Origin: Leptolyngbya sp. PCC 7375
Lineage (GTDB): Bacteria > Cyanobacteriota > Cyanobacteriia > Phormidesmidales > Phormidesmidaceae
Assembly (NCBI RefSeq): GCF_000316115.1
Contig: NZ_JH993797.1
Span: 7,103,961-7,167,960, forward strand
DNA: 64,000 bases
Direction of reading: 5' to 3'
Part shown: piece after piece, positions 45,254 through 54,570 of the stretch
Numbering within the stretch: the stretch's first letter is position 1
Layout of the letters: each line of letters begins with the position of its first letter
The notes under the pieces: model-generated
Told to the model about the DNA's origin: nothing
Database searches by the model: none
What the model saw: only the letters and a program-made list of their open reading frames with translations
Translations under genes and position numbers: made by a program

Positions 45254-46470
45254 GTGCAGCGTCAAAGCTAAAAATTGGGATTATCGAGAGTGTTGCGATA
45301 GTCTGTATAGAGCACTCTAAAGGTCTATGCAGAAGAAATATATTGTTCGATTAAGTGAATCTGAGCGCAATCATCTCGAAACGGTCATCAAAACGCTCAG
45401 TGGCAGTAGCCAAAAAGTCCGACGAGCACAGATTCTCCTCAAGACAGATGTCACCGGAGCGAATTGGAGTGACCAGTGCATCGCAGACGCCTATAACTGC
45501 CGTCGGCAGACCGTGGAGAATCTACGTCGTCGCTTGGTAGAGGAGGGCTTTGAGGTGGCGCTCAATGGGAAAAAACGGAGTCGCCCGCCCACCGAAAAGT
45601 TGCTGGATGGCGAGCAGGAAGCTCAGGTGATCGCCACTCGGTTAGGGTCGCCGCCTGCTGGCTATAGCAATTGGTCACTACGGCTGTTAGCCCGCAAGGT
45701 TGTCGAATTGGGTATCGTTGAAACGATCAGCCACGAGACCGTGCGCCAAACCCTGAAAAAAACGGCATGAATAATCGGAAGATAGAATACTGGGTGATTC
45801 CGCCCGAAGCGGATGCTGAGTTTGTCGCTCACATGGAGGCGGTATTAGATCTTTACGCTAAGCCTTACGACCCGACTCGCCCAGTGGTATGCATGGACGA
45901 GCAACCGGTACAGTTGCAAAAAGAAACCCGCCCCCCACAACCCGCAACCACCCAGCACGGCCAACGGGTCGATTACGAGTATGAACGGGCCGGAACGGCC
46001 AGCATCTTTATATTTACAGAGCCCCTAGCCGGATGGCGAAAAGTGAGTGTGCGAGAACGTAGAACTAAGGCTGATTGGGCGATTGAGGTCGCTCAGGTGA
46101 TTGAAGAACGTTATCAACAAGATGAGCGAGTACAGATTGTTTGTGACAACCTCAATACTCATACCATCGGTGCGTTCTATGAAGTATTTGAGCCTGAGCA
46201 AGCGCGAGCACTGGTGCGGCGCATCGACTTTTGTTACACCCCAAAGCATGGCAGTTGGCTCAACATTGCCGAGAACGAACTGAGTGCAATGACTCGTCAG
46301 TGTGTCCATGGTAGACGTTTCGGCGATATTGATACATTGCGGGTCGAAACAGACGCTTGGGCTAACGATGTCAACAACACTCAGCGAGGGGTCGATTGGC
46401 AGATGAAAGTTGACGATGCACGCTGTAAGTTAGCCTCTGTCTATCCCAAAATTAAGTCTTGACGTTGCAC
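45254..46470 (+). mobile_element. IS630-family insertion sequence
   Basis: The ends GTGCAGCGTCAA and, reversed, GTGCAACGTCAA are inverted repeats flanked by TA on both sides (45252-45253 and 46471-46472), the hallmark of IS630/Tc1-mariner insertion. The element is 1,217 bp with two overlapping transposase frames. Confidence 0.92.
45327..46462 (+). CDS. IS630-family transposase made by -1 frameshifting (two frames)
   Basis: Frame A (45327-45770) gives the helix-turn-helix DNA-binding half (SESERNHLETVIKTLSG, CIADAYNCRRQTVENLRRRL). Frame B, in the -1 frame (ending 46462), gives the DDE half: D in VVCMDEQPVQL, D in IVCDNLNTH, E in SWLNIAENELSA. A run of seven A at 45756-45762 (CTG AAA AAA ACG) is a classic slippery site. 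Slipping back one base gives a fused LKKNGMNNRKIEYWVIPPE. The element's own repeats are intact, so it may be active. Confidence 0.88.
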
Positions 46471-46574
46471 TAGGCTCAGGTTGAGACTATTAGGCAAAAC
46501 GACAGGGCGCGATCTAAATGACAGAGCGCGATCATTTTTTTAGACGTCAAAAGTCAGCTGTTTTAGCGACCCGG

Positions 46575-46921
46575 TTAGCCTTGATTTCGAGCAGCCGCCT
46601 GCTGCTGTCGATAGCTATCGGCCTTGATCTCGAAAATGACAGCATGATGCACCAGCCGGTCAACGGCAGCAACCGTCATCATCGAGTCGGGAAAGATGCT
46701 ATCCCATTGGCTGAAGGGCTGATTGGCCGTAATCAGCAAACTTTTGCGTTCATATCGATGAGCAATTAGCTCAAAAAGGACCGAGGTTTCAGCTTCAGAC
46801 TTTTGCACGTAGCCCAAGTCGTCGAGGATGAGCAGGTCAAAGCGGTCGAGCTTTTTGAGCCTGGACTGTAGCAATAGTTGTTGTTTATCCTGCTGCAGTT
46901 GTTGAACCAGGGCCAGGGCAT
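46575..46921 (-). pseudogene. istB: IstB fragment (3' part)
   Basis: Encodes ALALVQQLQQDKQQLLLQSR through Walker B RFDLLILDDLGYVQK to AAARNQG-stop, almost identical to the IstB of copy 2. The Walker A half is gone, replaced by the ISNCY/IS4-like element. Confidence 0.88.
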
Positions 46922-48326
46922 CAGCAATTCTCATTATGAGGTCAGCTAGTGTCAGTAGGCACTTTAAGCTCCAGACCTTCGAGCATGAAGGTCAGCAAAT
47001 GATCCCAATTATCAAAGCAAACGTACCGGGTTAAGGCCCGTAAATCATTAAAAAAGGTTGTTCGGGTCGACAGATGTGCTCTGAGCAATCGATACTTTGT
47101 ATCCGTCAAAGTGAGCAGAGTATGAAAAAGCAATGCCAAGATGTTCAAGGTGGCCAGGAAAGCTGCTAATTGGTTTTGCCCGTGCCCGAAGTTATGTTCA
47201 AGGTTATAGCCCTTGGTCTTAAGGGTGTTGTTATTCTCGTTTTCGACCTTCCATCGAGTGCGCCCAGCCGTGACGAGGGCTTCAACATTGTCATCCGTAA
47301 TCAGGTGGTTGGTCGCGAAAGCATTCTGGTAGAGGATTTTACCTTTGGCATTGGTGATGACGAGTTCGCACCAGTTTACGAGCAGTGCATCGTCGCCATC
47401 TCTAAGCGGGACTTGGTTGAGATAGCGGTAGGTATAGGTTTTCTCGATTTTTCCCGTCCACTGTTTCTGGATGACACTTGGCAGTTCTATCCCTTCTAAA
47501 TGTTCGTAGAGCGTTTTATGTGACTTTGGCAGACAGCTTAAAATGAAGTTGAATTGCTCAGTGAGCAGCCGCTCGCACAAGGGCTGACGACAATACAGGT
47601 CATCGCCGAGAACCGTGATGCGCAGGTCTCGATACCTTGGCCCGTATTGGACAAACCAGCGTTTGGCGGCAGCATTTTCACAGTCTTGCTTGTCATGACC
47701 ATCCTGAGGTACTACGAACTCCGGTACTAACGGAATCACCTCAGAGCGACCTGGGCAAGCAATCACAGGGGTGACAACTGAATGATAGTAGTGTGTCTCG
47801 CCTGATTTAAGCACCCTCGTCGAGCAATGCGCACAGTGAATCTTCGTTGAACTGAAGTACTCGGTGCCATCTAGCGGCATCAGTAAATTATCGGCAAATG
47901 ACCGAAACGATGATAGCTGCTCCGTCGCTTGAAGCAACTGAAGAATACTGTCAAAGACTGGATACAGCACCGTGGGCGATATCCCATCGAGCAACTCTCG
48001 GATGTGATTATCGCTGGGAACTTGATGCACCCCAAACAGCGTTTGCGCATTGCTGCGACCCTTCGTATCGGCCATCTTGCGCTGGTGCGCCAGAAACGAC
48101 GGTGTTTGCGTGAAGAACACACTGAATGCACCGAGCCCTGCATCCAACATCTCGTAGCGGGTGTTCTTGCCTGTGCGCTTGTCCGGCAGTGATGACAGCG
48201 TTGCTCGAAATGAATCGACTACGGTGGCAAAGCTCCCTTTCGTCATTGACTAAGCCTCATGCCACATCTCCACAATAGTCTGATAGCAGACGATTGAATA
48301 GCCATTCTTCATAATGAGAATTGCTG
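46922..48326 (-). mobile_element. ISNCY/IS4-like insertion sequence
   Basis: Perfect 18-bp inverted repeats CAGCAATTCTCATTATGA (46922-46939) and its complement (48309-48326) bound one intact transposase gene. The flanks differ completely (istB on one side, a YdcF fragment on the other) and no target duplication is visible. The element therefore took part in a deletion or recombination after insertion. Confidence 0.87.
46942..48246 (-). CDS. DDE transposase (ISNCY/IS4-like)
   Basis: The 434-residue protein has SDNHIRELLDGISP near the N-terminus, then D in NLLMPLDGTEYFSS, D in RITVLGDDLYCRQPL and E in RTRWKVENENNNTLK, with NILALLFHTLL at the C-terminus. These motifs match transposases filed under ISNCY in cyanobacteria; assignment between ISNCY and IS4 is not certain. 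The frame is intact. Confidence 0.85.
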   Translation of the reverse strand: MTKGSFATVVDSFRATLSSLPDKRTGKNTRYEMLDAGLGAFSVFFTQTPSFLAHQRKMADTKGRSNAQTLFGVHQVPSDNHIRELLDGISPTVLYPVFDSILQLLQATEQLSSFRSFADNLLMPLDGTEYFSSTKIHCAHCSTRVLKSGETHYYHSVVTPVIACPGRSEVIPLVPEFVVPQDGHDKQDCENAAAKRWFVQYGPRYRDLRITVLGDDLYCRQPLCERLLTEQFNFILSCLPKSHKTLYEHLEGIELPSVIQKQWTGKIEKTYTYRYLNQVPLRDGDDALLVNWCELVITNAKGKILYQNAFATNHLITDDNVEALVTAGRTRWKVENENNNTLKTKGYNLEHNFGHGQNQLAAFLATLNILALLFHTLLTLTDTKYRLLRAHLSTRTTFFNDLRALTRYVCFDNWDHLLTFMLEGLELKVPTDTS

Positions 48327-48702
48327 TGGGCGAGTTTATCTCGATTATCAGGCAACGGATACCGTTACGAACTTCACAACCCTGACTGCTCAATTTAAAG
48401 CAAACAATATTCGACACTTATATGTAGTCACCTCAGATTTTCATATGCCCCGCGTAAAAGTGATTGGCACAATCGTCCTAGGCCACAGTGGTATGACCTT
48501 TACCCCTGTTGTTGTCTCATCCAATCGACCGGCAGAATCTTGGTTACGGATTGCTCGGGATGGTGGTCGCTCGCTTCTATGGACAGTAACTGGACAAACT
48601 GGTGAACATATCGGACGCAAGCTAGAAGCAAAATTGTCTCAGACGAGGACAGGTCGTTCTGACAAGAATTACCTTACTCTGTCTATACATGCCCATCCAT
48701 GA
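48327..48702 (+). pseudogene. YdcF-family (DUF218) C-terminal fragment
   Basis: The frame reads RVYLDYQATDTVTNFTTL, then HLYVVTSDFHMPRVKVIG and later FTPVVVSSNRPAESWLR. It matches the C-terminal half of the YdcF-type gene at 51,534-52,000 (NLDYAASDTVTNFTTL, VYLITSDFHMTRAKAIG). The 5' part is missing where the ISNCY/IS4-like element ends, so it is a truncated paralogue. Confidence 0.85.
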
Positions 48703-49077
48703 AGCGGAGCAAAAGATATTAGCTTTGGGAAAACCCTAGGCGTCATTATATCAAGAGCATTTGAAGTCAAACGTTTATGTATGCATTACACCTGTCAGAT
48801 CACATAAGATTGATTGTACATCGGGAAAAATATTAAGCATCTAACTAATTCTGTTTGATAGGTTTTGAGTAACAGCTTTGTAGAAACTAACTAAGCATGG
48901 TGTGCTACCCGAGAGTCAGATACTTTTTTTAGGACGTTACCTAATGGTAAGTATCTCTATACTATGTTTGTGGTAATGAACTCGTAATCATTGAAGTTGC
49001 AAACATCACAACTTTTCTAAAAGGGGCATTTGAACCGTTCAATTTGTTCAAACTTTACTCGTGCGTGCGTAAGATCT
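48703..49077. other. Intergenic stretch with no gene
   Basis: About 370 bases without a supported gene. A TATACT hexamer near 48957 could be the -10 box of the PTPA-CTERM gene; nothing else stands out. Confidence 0.35.
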
Positions 49078-49719
49078 ATGAAAAACCAACTTTTAACAGG
49101 TGCCTTGGCAGCGGCTACGTTGGCTGTCACCTCCGTAGTTCAAGCAACTCCTGTTCGAGCATTAACCTTTGACTTTACAGGTCCAGAAGGTGTTTTTCCA
49201 TCATTAAATTTTTCTCAGGGCGATATCAGTGTTACAGCCACAGGTACAGATCTGTTCTTTGACAGAAATGTTTTCCAGAATAATGATGGCCTAGGTGTAA
49301 CATTTTCAACCTCTAATCTAGAGAACAATGAGGTTGATGGGCTTGGCCTTGACGAAACCCTTAATCTAGAGTTTTCAGAGCAGGTTAACCTCGTCTCGGC
49401 AACTTTTAGCAGAGTCGGTTTCAACGATCAGTTTCGATTGTTAGTAGATGGCAATCAACTTGTTCAGGCCGATATCCCAAATAGCGATTTGTTTGATAGT
49501 TTCTTTGATCTTGATGTTGGGATTTTTAACTTCTCACCTTCGCCTACAGGGTCACTATTTGGCTTTACAGTCACAGATTTCAACGATGATTACTTGTTAA
49601 GGGCTGTGGAAGTGACTCCTGTACCAACTCCTGCAGCAGTTCTGCCAGGTTTATTTGGTATGGGTATGGCCGCTTTCCGTAAAAAAAATCAAAATCAAGA
49701 GAATGCTCATGAAGTATAG
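49078..49719 (+). CDS. Secreted PTPA-CTERM sorting-domain protein
   Basis: About 213 residues from the ATG at 49078. A signal peptide (MKNQLLTGALAAATLAVTSV, cleavage near VQA) is followed by a beta-rich body. The C-terminal anchor is VPTPAAVLPGLFGMGMAAF followed by RKK, a PTPA-type variant of the PEP-CTERM exosortase signal: motif, hydrophobic helix, basic tail. Such proteins are processed by an exosortase and tied to exopolysaccharide production, which fits the polysaccharide cluster that follows. A longer frame upstream of 49078 has no signal peptide and is not preferred. Confidence 0.87.
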   Translation: MKNQLLTGALAAATLAVTSVVQATPVRALTFDFTGPEGVFPSLNFSQGDISVTATGTDLFFDRNVFQNNDGLGVTFSTSNLENNEVDGLGLDETLNLEFSEQVNLVSATFSRVGFNDQFRLLVDGNQLVQADIPNSDLFDSFFDLDVGIFNFSPSPTGSLFGFTVTDFNDDYLLRAVEVTPVPTPAAVLPGLFGMGMAAFRKKNQNQENAHEV

Positions 49720-49731
49720 ACCAGCAAAATA

Positions 49732-49772
49732 ACAAAAGCGGGTCATTCCTTTAAGGCATAATCCGCTTTTGT
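49732..49772 (+). terminator. Hairpin after the PTPA-CTERM gene
   Basis: A perfect 10-bp stem ACAAAAGCGG / CCGCTTTTGT with a 21-base loop lies 12 bases after the stop. Confidence 0.6.
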
Positions 49773-49800
49773 GTACATTTTGATTAGACTATCCATCAAA

Positions 49801-49825
49801 GGCTTGGTATTACCAAGCCTTTTTT
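49801..49825 (+). terminator. Rho-independent terminator
   Basis: The stem GGCTTGGTA / TACCAAGCC, almost without a loop, is followed by six T residues. Confidence 0.8.
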
Positions 49826-50067
49826 AATGGTGTTATCCACCTCGAACTAACACCCGTAGCATATTGGTCCTTGCCATAGCCCCTATTCTTAGCTCTCTAT
49901 ATTTCACGATTGATAGCCTGTTTTGGTCACCCCAACCATGAAGCGTATTAGAAAATACTTGAGTTTGGGATTCCTGATATTGTTAGGGGTCTGGCTTAGT
50001 GTGATTCCTATCAGGATTGCGATCGCATCCCATCAAACCCCTTTACCTGAAGCAATGTTCATCCTAG

Positions 50068-51529
50068 CACTACAGTTGTAGTTATGAAGAATTAGTTATC
50101 ATGCTCTTCTTGTAATGCCAAAACAGGGCCGTGGCCTGATGTTGCCGTCGCCATCTGGACCATCCAATCACAAAGTCAATATCCGGTAACCATTGCCATA
50201 ACAACGACCATAATAATCGTCGAATTTCAGGCAATGTTAGTGGAATCAAAGCCCCCGTTGGTGCATGAAGACCGCCAGCGAGCTGTTTGCCGCTGATTTG
50301 TGTGACTTCAGCGCCCCTTTTTCAGTGGCGATGGCGAGAGATTGCGTCCGCATCACACTCAAAAAGGCATGGGCTAAACAAGCGAGGGTGATATGTCGAT
50401 ACCAGCCGGTCCAAGAGCGAACTTCATACTGGTCCAAGCCCACCTCCCCTTTAGCCGTCTCAAAGCATTCCTCAATCGTCCACCGACAACCGGCCACCCG
50501 AACCATGTCTGATAACGTACACTCTGTGGGGGAAAACACTCGATAATAGGCGATCTCGTTGGGGTCTTTCAGACTGCGTCTGAATAACAGCCGATGGGCC
50601 CAGCCGTCCGGGGAGGGGGCACTCAAAGTGAGTACCGCCCAATCATACGTCCGAGGTCCTTTCGTACCATTGCCGGCACTCAGTCGGTGCCAATCGGTCA
50701 CTCTCAGGTAGGCCATCGCCTCACTGGCCGGTAACGAGGTCGTTCCAATGACGACCGATTCATTGCACGCAATCCCCAAAACATAGGCTTGCACTTGGGC
50801 TTCCAAGGCCTGGCGTAACCCTGGGTTATTCCCATAAACGGCATCGCCCGTGATCCACGCAAAGCACATTCCCAAGTCCGTTGTTCGCGCGACCATTTGC
50901 TGAGCCAAGGCCGGTTTGGTGGCAAACTCGATGTCGTCTGGTACTCCGGCCCGACGACATCGGTCTGGATCTTGGGTCCAGCTTTCCGGTAAATATAATG
51001 CTCGGTCAAGAAAGGTATGACCTTGGTCACTCACATAGCTCAAAAACACCCCGATTTGACAATTTTCGACTTTCCCGACCGTCCCACTATATTGGCGTTG
51101 GACTCCTACCGACTGCTTTCCTTTTTTGATAAATCCAGTCTCATCCAATACCCCCACTCCATCGGTACTGAACAGATGCTCTTGGACATACTCGATTAAC
51201 TCATCTCTGACCCCATCGGCTTCCCAGACTGAGCGTCCTAACAAATTCTGAATTCCATAGGGGGTACTGTCTCCGGCTTCTTCCGCGAGTTGCCAACCAT
51301 TTTTTCGCTCGATGGGGCTCAGTAAGCCTTGCACATAGCTGCGGGCTCTCTCTTCTGCCTCAATCCTTGAAAAGTAAGGGCGGATACGGTCCATGAGTTC
51401 TTCAAAGGCAAAATCCCACTCTTGCACTTGAGCTTGTTCATTCAATGGGCTGACAAGGATTGGCATCAGAGGCTGGCTGGCGTTCATTGACCAGTATCCC
51501 CTTAAAATTAAATATCTACAACTGTAGTA
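50068..51529 (-). mobile_element. IS701-family insertion sequence
   Basis: The inverted ends (C/T)ACTACAGTTGTAG are flanked by the 4-bp duplication CTAG (50064-50067 and 51530-51533), the YTAR-type target of IS701. The element is 1,462 bp with one intact transposase. Confidence 0.92.
50246..51487 (-). CDS. IS701-family transposase
   Basis: The 413-residue protein has D in VGVLDETGFIKKGKQSVGV, D in CFAWITGDAVYGNNPGLR and E in RWTIEECFETAKGEVGLDQY, the IS701 DDE pattern. It begins MNASQPLMPILVSPLNEQAQ. The frame and element ends are intact, so it may be active. Confidence 0.92.
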   Translation of the reverse strand: MNASQPLMPILVSPLNEQAQVQEWDFAFEELMDRIRPYFSRIEAEERARSYVQGLLSPIERKNGWQLAEEAGDSTPYGIQNLLGRSVWEADGVRDELIEYVQEHLFSTDGVGVLDETGFIKKGKQSVGVQRQYSGTVGKVENCQIGVFLSYVSDQGHTFLDRALYLPESWTQDPDRCRRAGVPDDIEFATKPALAQQMVARTTDLGMCFAWITGDAVYGNNPGLRQALEAQVQAYVLGIACNESVVIGTTSLPASEAMAYLRVTDWHRLSAGNGTKGPRTYDWAVLTLSAPSPDGWAHRLLFRRSLKDPNEIAYYRVFSPTECTLSDMVRVAGCRWTIEECFETAKGEVGLDQYEVRSWTGWYRHITLACLAHAFLSVMRTQSLAIATEKGALKSHKSAANSSLAVFMHQRGL

Positions 51530-52219
51530 CTAGGAGGAGATCCTAAGCGGGAAATTGCAGCTGCCCAAATAGCCGCTTATTATCCTGACATAAAGATCTG
51601 GATCTCTTCAGGAGAAATGCCAACGCAAACTCAAGCAATGTTTCAGGCAGTTGGCGTTACACCAGATCGCCTTAATTTAGATTATGCTGCGTCAGATACG
51701 GTGACTAACTTCACGACATTGGTGTCAGACTTGAAGGCGCAGGGCATTGAGCATGTATATTTGATTACATCGGATTTTCACATGACTAGAGCCAAGGCCA
51801 TTGGGACAATTGTTTTCGGAAGCCAAGGGATTGTGTTTACATCGATTGAGATTGCCAGTGATCGTCCGGCAGAACCAACATACAAAATGGTGAGAGACAT
51901 TTGCAGATCGTTCTTGTGGTTAGCAACTGGACGAACGGGAACTAGCCTGAGACCATTAGAAGACTCGCTGCAATTGAGCAATTCAACGAAGCTAGGATAA
52001 ACGATGTCTGTTTGGCATGGTAGCCTATTAAACTTCTTTTAGTGACGCACTGTCATTTCAATCTTAGTTAAGTTACCCATGGGGAGTTTTTGAGATTCTG
52101 TATCTGTGTAGAAGATTTGGGCAATGGTGATAACATCCGCGTTAAGCTCTTATTGATGGTCTACGTTACCCAAATCCCAGACCGGCTATGAGACTCATCA
52201 TCGGCACGCCTTTCTAATT

Positions 52220-53386
52220 TTAGGCCTTGACCATCTCACTGAGTAACTGTGAAATTTGACCGTTAGTAGTTTCTAAATTAAACCTTTGACCAGCTTGCAC
52301 CTGTGCATTTTGTGCAAGGGCTTTCGATTGACTAGACTGATCCTGACAGGTGCTGATAATGTCTGCCAACTTTTCAGCATCTCCAGGAGGCGTTAACCAG
52401 CCTGTTTGTCCATGGTCAATCAACTCAACAACTCCTCCAGCTGCAGCAGCCACCACTGGAGTACCGCACAACATCGCTTCCACAATGACACGCCCAAAGG
52501 GCTCAGGGGCTGTAGATGTATGGGTGACTAAATCACAGGCTGCCATCAGTTGAGGAACATCCGACCGAAACCCCAGAAACTTTACTCGATGCTCCAGATT
52601 AAGGCCCTGAATCTGTTGATGTAGGTGTTGCACATACTCTTGCTCACCAAAAAGAGCATCACCCACAAATACGGCCATAACATTCTCCGGACAATGTTGC
52701 AGAGCTTCGATCAGCACATGCTGACCTTTCCAAGGAGAAAGACGACTAAAATGTCCAACAACAAATGGAGAAATACCCTCTGTGAGATCAGATAGTTCGG
52801 AGACCATTTCTCCTTTTAAAAACTCTTGCTGACTACTACAGTCAGCGTAGTCTTCCAGGCGAAACCCGTTATAAACAACATGCACTCGATCTGCTCGCCC
52901 GCCTGCTTGAATAAATGCTTCACAACTAGCGTGAGAATTAGCGATCACTAAAGCCGCTCGGTTGGCCAATGTAATAATAATGCGACGATTGACTGAACTA
53001 AAGTGGTCAGGGGAAACAATGTCGTGCAAATGATAAACAAAAGGACGACCACTTAAAACACTGGCAAGGGCTCCAACCACTAAAGCTTTTTGGGTGTTGG
53101 CATAGATCACATCATATTGTTTGCTGAGTTGGGCTACCCTAATAATCAAAGGGATTAACCGGTTGAGACTTTTGAGTCCTGCCAGCAGACCACTTGCCTT
53201 TTGTACCTGCAAAGCTTGGTCGGCAAGAATTTTGATCGGAATATTGTTTTGGCGTAGGTGCTCCGGGAATGTTCCCTCATTAAACACACTCACCAGGCTA
53301 GTTGTAGAAAACTGCTGCGCAATATCGGCTAAACAAAGTTCAGCACCCCCTAGCTTGCCGCTCTGGTCTAGAAACAGAATCTTCAT
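52220..53386 (-). CDS. GT4-family glycosyltransferase
   Basis: The 388-residue retaining GT-B glycosyltransferase starts MKILFLDQSGKLGGAELCLA (donor-site GG loop). The EX7E motif is in PEPFGRVIVEAMLCGTPVVA. It probably adds a sugar from a nucleotide donor onto a lipid-linked glycan at the inner membrane. It overlaps the upstream acyltransferase stop by four bases. It is the last gene of the polysaccharide cluster. Confidence 0.9.
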   Translation of the reverse strand: MKILFLDQSGKLGGAELCLADIAQQFSTTSLVSVFNEGTFPEHLRQNNIPIKILADQALQVQKASGLLAGLKSLNRLIPLIIRVAQLSKQYDVIYANTQKALVVGALASVLSGRPFVYHLHDIVSPDHFSSVNRRIIITLANRAALVIANSHASCEAFIQAGGRADRVHVVYNGFRLEDYADCSSQQEFLKGEMVSELSDLTEGISPFVVGHFSRLSPWKGQHVLIEALQHCPENVMAVFVGDALFGEQEYVQHLHQQIQGLNLEHRVKFLGFRSDVPQLMAACDLVTHTSTAPEPFGRVIVEAMLCGTPVVAAAAGGVVELIDHGQTGWLTPPGDAEKLADIISTCQDQSSQSKALAQNAQVQAGQRFNLETTNGQISQLLSEMVKA

Positions 53387-54501
53387 GCTCGTTTATACAC
53401 TAGACGATTTTTAAATATTGACGCGAGTCTCTTTTCAACATAAAAGTGGATAATACACCCAATCAAAACCGTTGCCACGCAGGCCAACATCATCCCTATT
53501 GTATAAAAAACAATACTGTTGATGCCTGTGGCCTGAATCACTTTGGTGAATATGGACAAGATCAGATAGTGGGTGAGATAAATGGAAAAAGAAGCTGTTC
53601 CTAAAACCACGAATCCTTTACTAACCGACAGCTTATGATCCTTTTCTAGAAAAGCAGCACCTCCTACAATTAAGATTGATGATAGGCCATAGGCTACAAA
53701 TTCATAATAGTGGGCAAAGCCCGAGTTATTAGCACTTGTCTGGAGGACATACACATCTAATAATCCTGACATCATAAAGGTGCAGCAGCCAGTTAATAAT
53801 ATCCATAAACTGACCGATTTTTTCAGTTGGATTCGTCTAAAGAAAATACCGATTAACCATCCGCCTGCAAATTCAAAATTATAGTAAGAGAAAATAAAAT
53901 TTAGCAGAAAGTGATTGTTATTCCTAAGCTGAAAACCTGAGAGTATATCGGCTAGCATAAAAACTGCTGAAACTGACAAACAAGTAAGAATAAGTTTAGA
54001 TGCCACTTTAGGCAACAGAATAACAGCGGTAAACGCTAGGTAGAATAATATTAAATGGCTTAGGAACCAGGCTACGGAAAGTATGGGCGGATGCTCCTGG
54101 GGAATAAGTAGCAATGACTTGATAATGACACCAATATCTTGCTCATGACCTTTTCCAAAGGATGGAACTAAAAAGTAAATTGGAATAATACAAAGACTCA
54201 CTAACCAATAAAATGGATAAATACGAGCACAGCGATTGATTAGAAAATCTTTTGCCGTATGCCGATGCTCCATAAATTTAACGCTCGACAGCGCTAAGAA
54301 GAAACCACTCAAGACAAAAAAGAAATCAACTCCCGAATCTCCAAAATCAAATAAAGACAGTAAAAAGGGTTGATCAAATTTGAGCGTAAATAACTCCGCC
54401 GCATGAAAGGCAACAATAAGTAGAGCTGCGATCCCTCTAAGACTTTCTAAAAGCTCCAACTTTTGAGGGGGCTGTTTTCTCATTTTATTGGCGTACGTCA
54501 T
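53383..54501 (-). CDS. Acyltransferase-3 family membrane O-acyltransferase
   Basis: The 372-residue polytopic protein (about ten segments) begins LELLESLRGIAALLIVAFHA, the acyltransferase-3 signature with the catalytic-type histidine in FHA. These proteins acetylate or otherwise acylate surface sugars. It lies between two glycosyltransferases in the cluster, so exopolysaccharide decoration is likely. Confidence 0.88.
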   Translation of the reverse strand: MTYANKMRKQPPQKLELLESLRGIAALLIVAFHAAELFTLKFDQPFLLSLFDFGDSGVDFFFVLSGFFLALSSVKFMEHRHTAKDFLINRCARIYPFYWLVSLCIIPIYFLVPSFGKGHEQDIGVIIKSLLLIPQEHPPILSVAWFLSHLILFYLAFTAVILLPKVASKLILTCLSVSAVFMLADILSGFQLRNNNHFLLNFIFSYYNFEFAGGWLIGIFFRRIQLKKSVSLWILLTGCCTFMMSGLLDVYVLQTSANNSGFAHYYEFVAYGLSSILIVGGAAFLEKDHKLSVSKGFVVLGTASFSIYLTHYLILSIFTKVIQATGINSIVFYTIGMMLACVATVLIGCIIHFYVEKRLASIFKNRLVYKRA

Positions 54502-54524
54502 AGATCCCTGGCATTGCTTTAAGG

Positions 54525-54555
54525 TAGGGAGTGGGGGAATAGGGAATAGGGAGTA
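54525..54555. repeat. Short tandem repeat GGGAATA
   Basis: Units of GGGAATA/TAGGGAG lie in the 69-base gap between two genes of the cluster, a typical cyanobacterial intergenic short repeat. Confidence 0.65.
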
Positions 54556-54570
54556 GTTTTTTTATATCAG

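Larger units (their letters stand above)
45177..46921 (-). mobile_element. IS21-family remnant (copy 3), hosting IS630
   Basis: The end TGTTAGATGTCAAGG at 45177 and the istB 3' half (46575-46920) match IS21 copy 2 closely. The sequence on both sides of the IS630 copy (45177-45253 and 46473-46550) lines up with 26490-26592 of copy 2. istA, the istB 5' part and the other end are missing beyond the ISNCY/IS4-like element at 46922, so a deletion happened here. Confidence 0.85.
49938..52000 (+). pseudogene. YdcF-family (DUF218) membrane-anchored protein, interrupted by IS701
   Basis: Coding pieces are 49938-50067 and 51534-52000. With the IS and one CTAG removed they form a continuous 198-residue protein. 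It starts MKRIRKYLSLGFLILLG (membrane anchor) and has FILGGDPKREIAAAQIAAYY at the restored junction, then IWISSGE, DTVTNF and LITSDFHMTRA. DUF218 proteins such as SanA and YdcF/ElyC act in envelope polysaccharide or surface-barrier functions. A truncated paralogue lies at 48327-48702. The insertion is clean, so precise excision would restore the gene. Confidence 0.9.
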
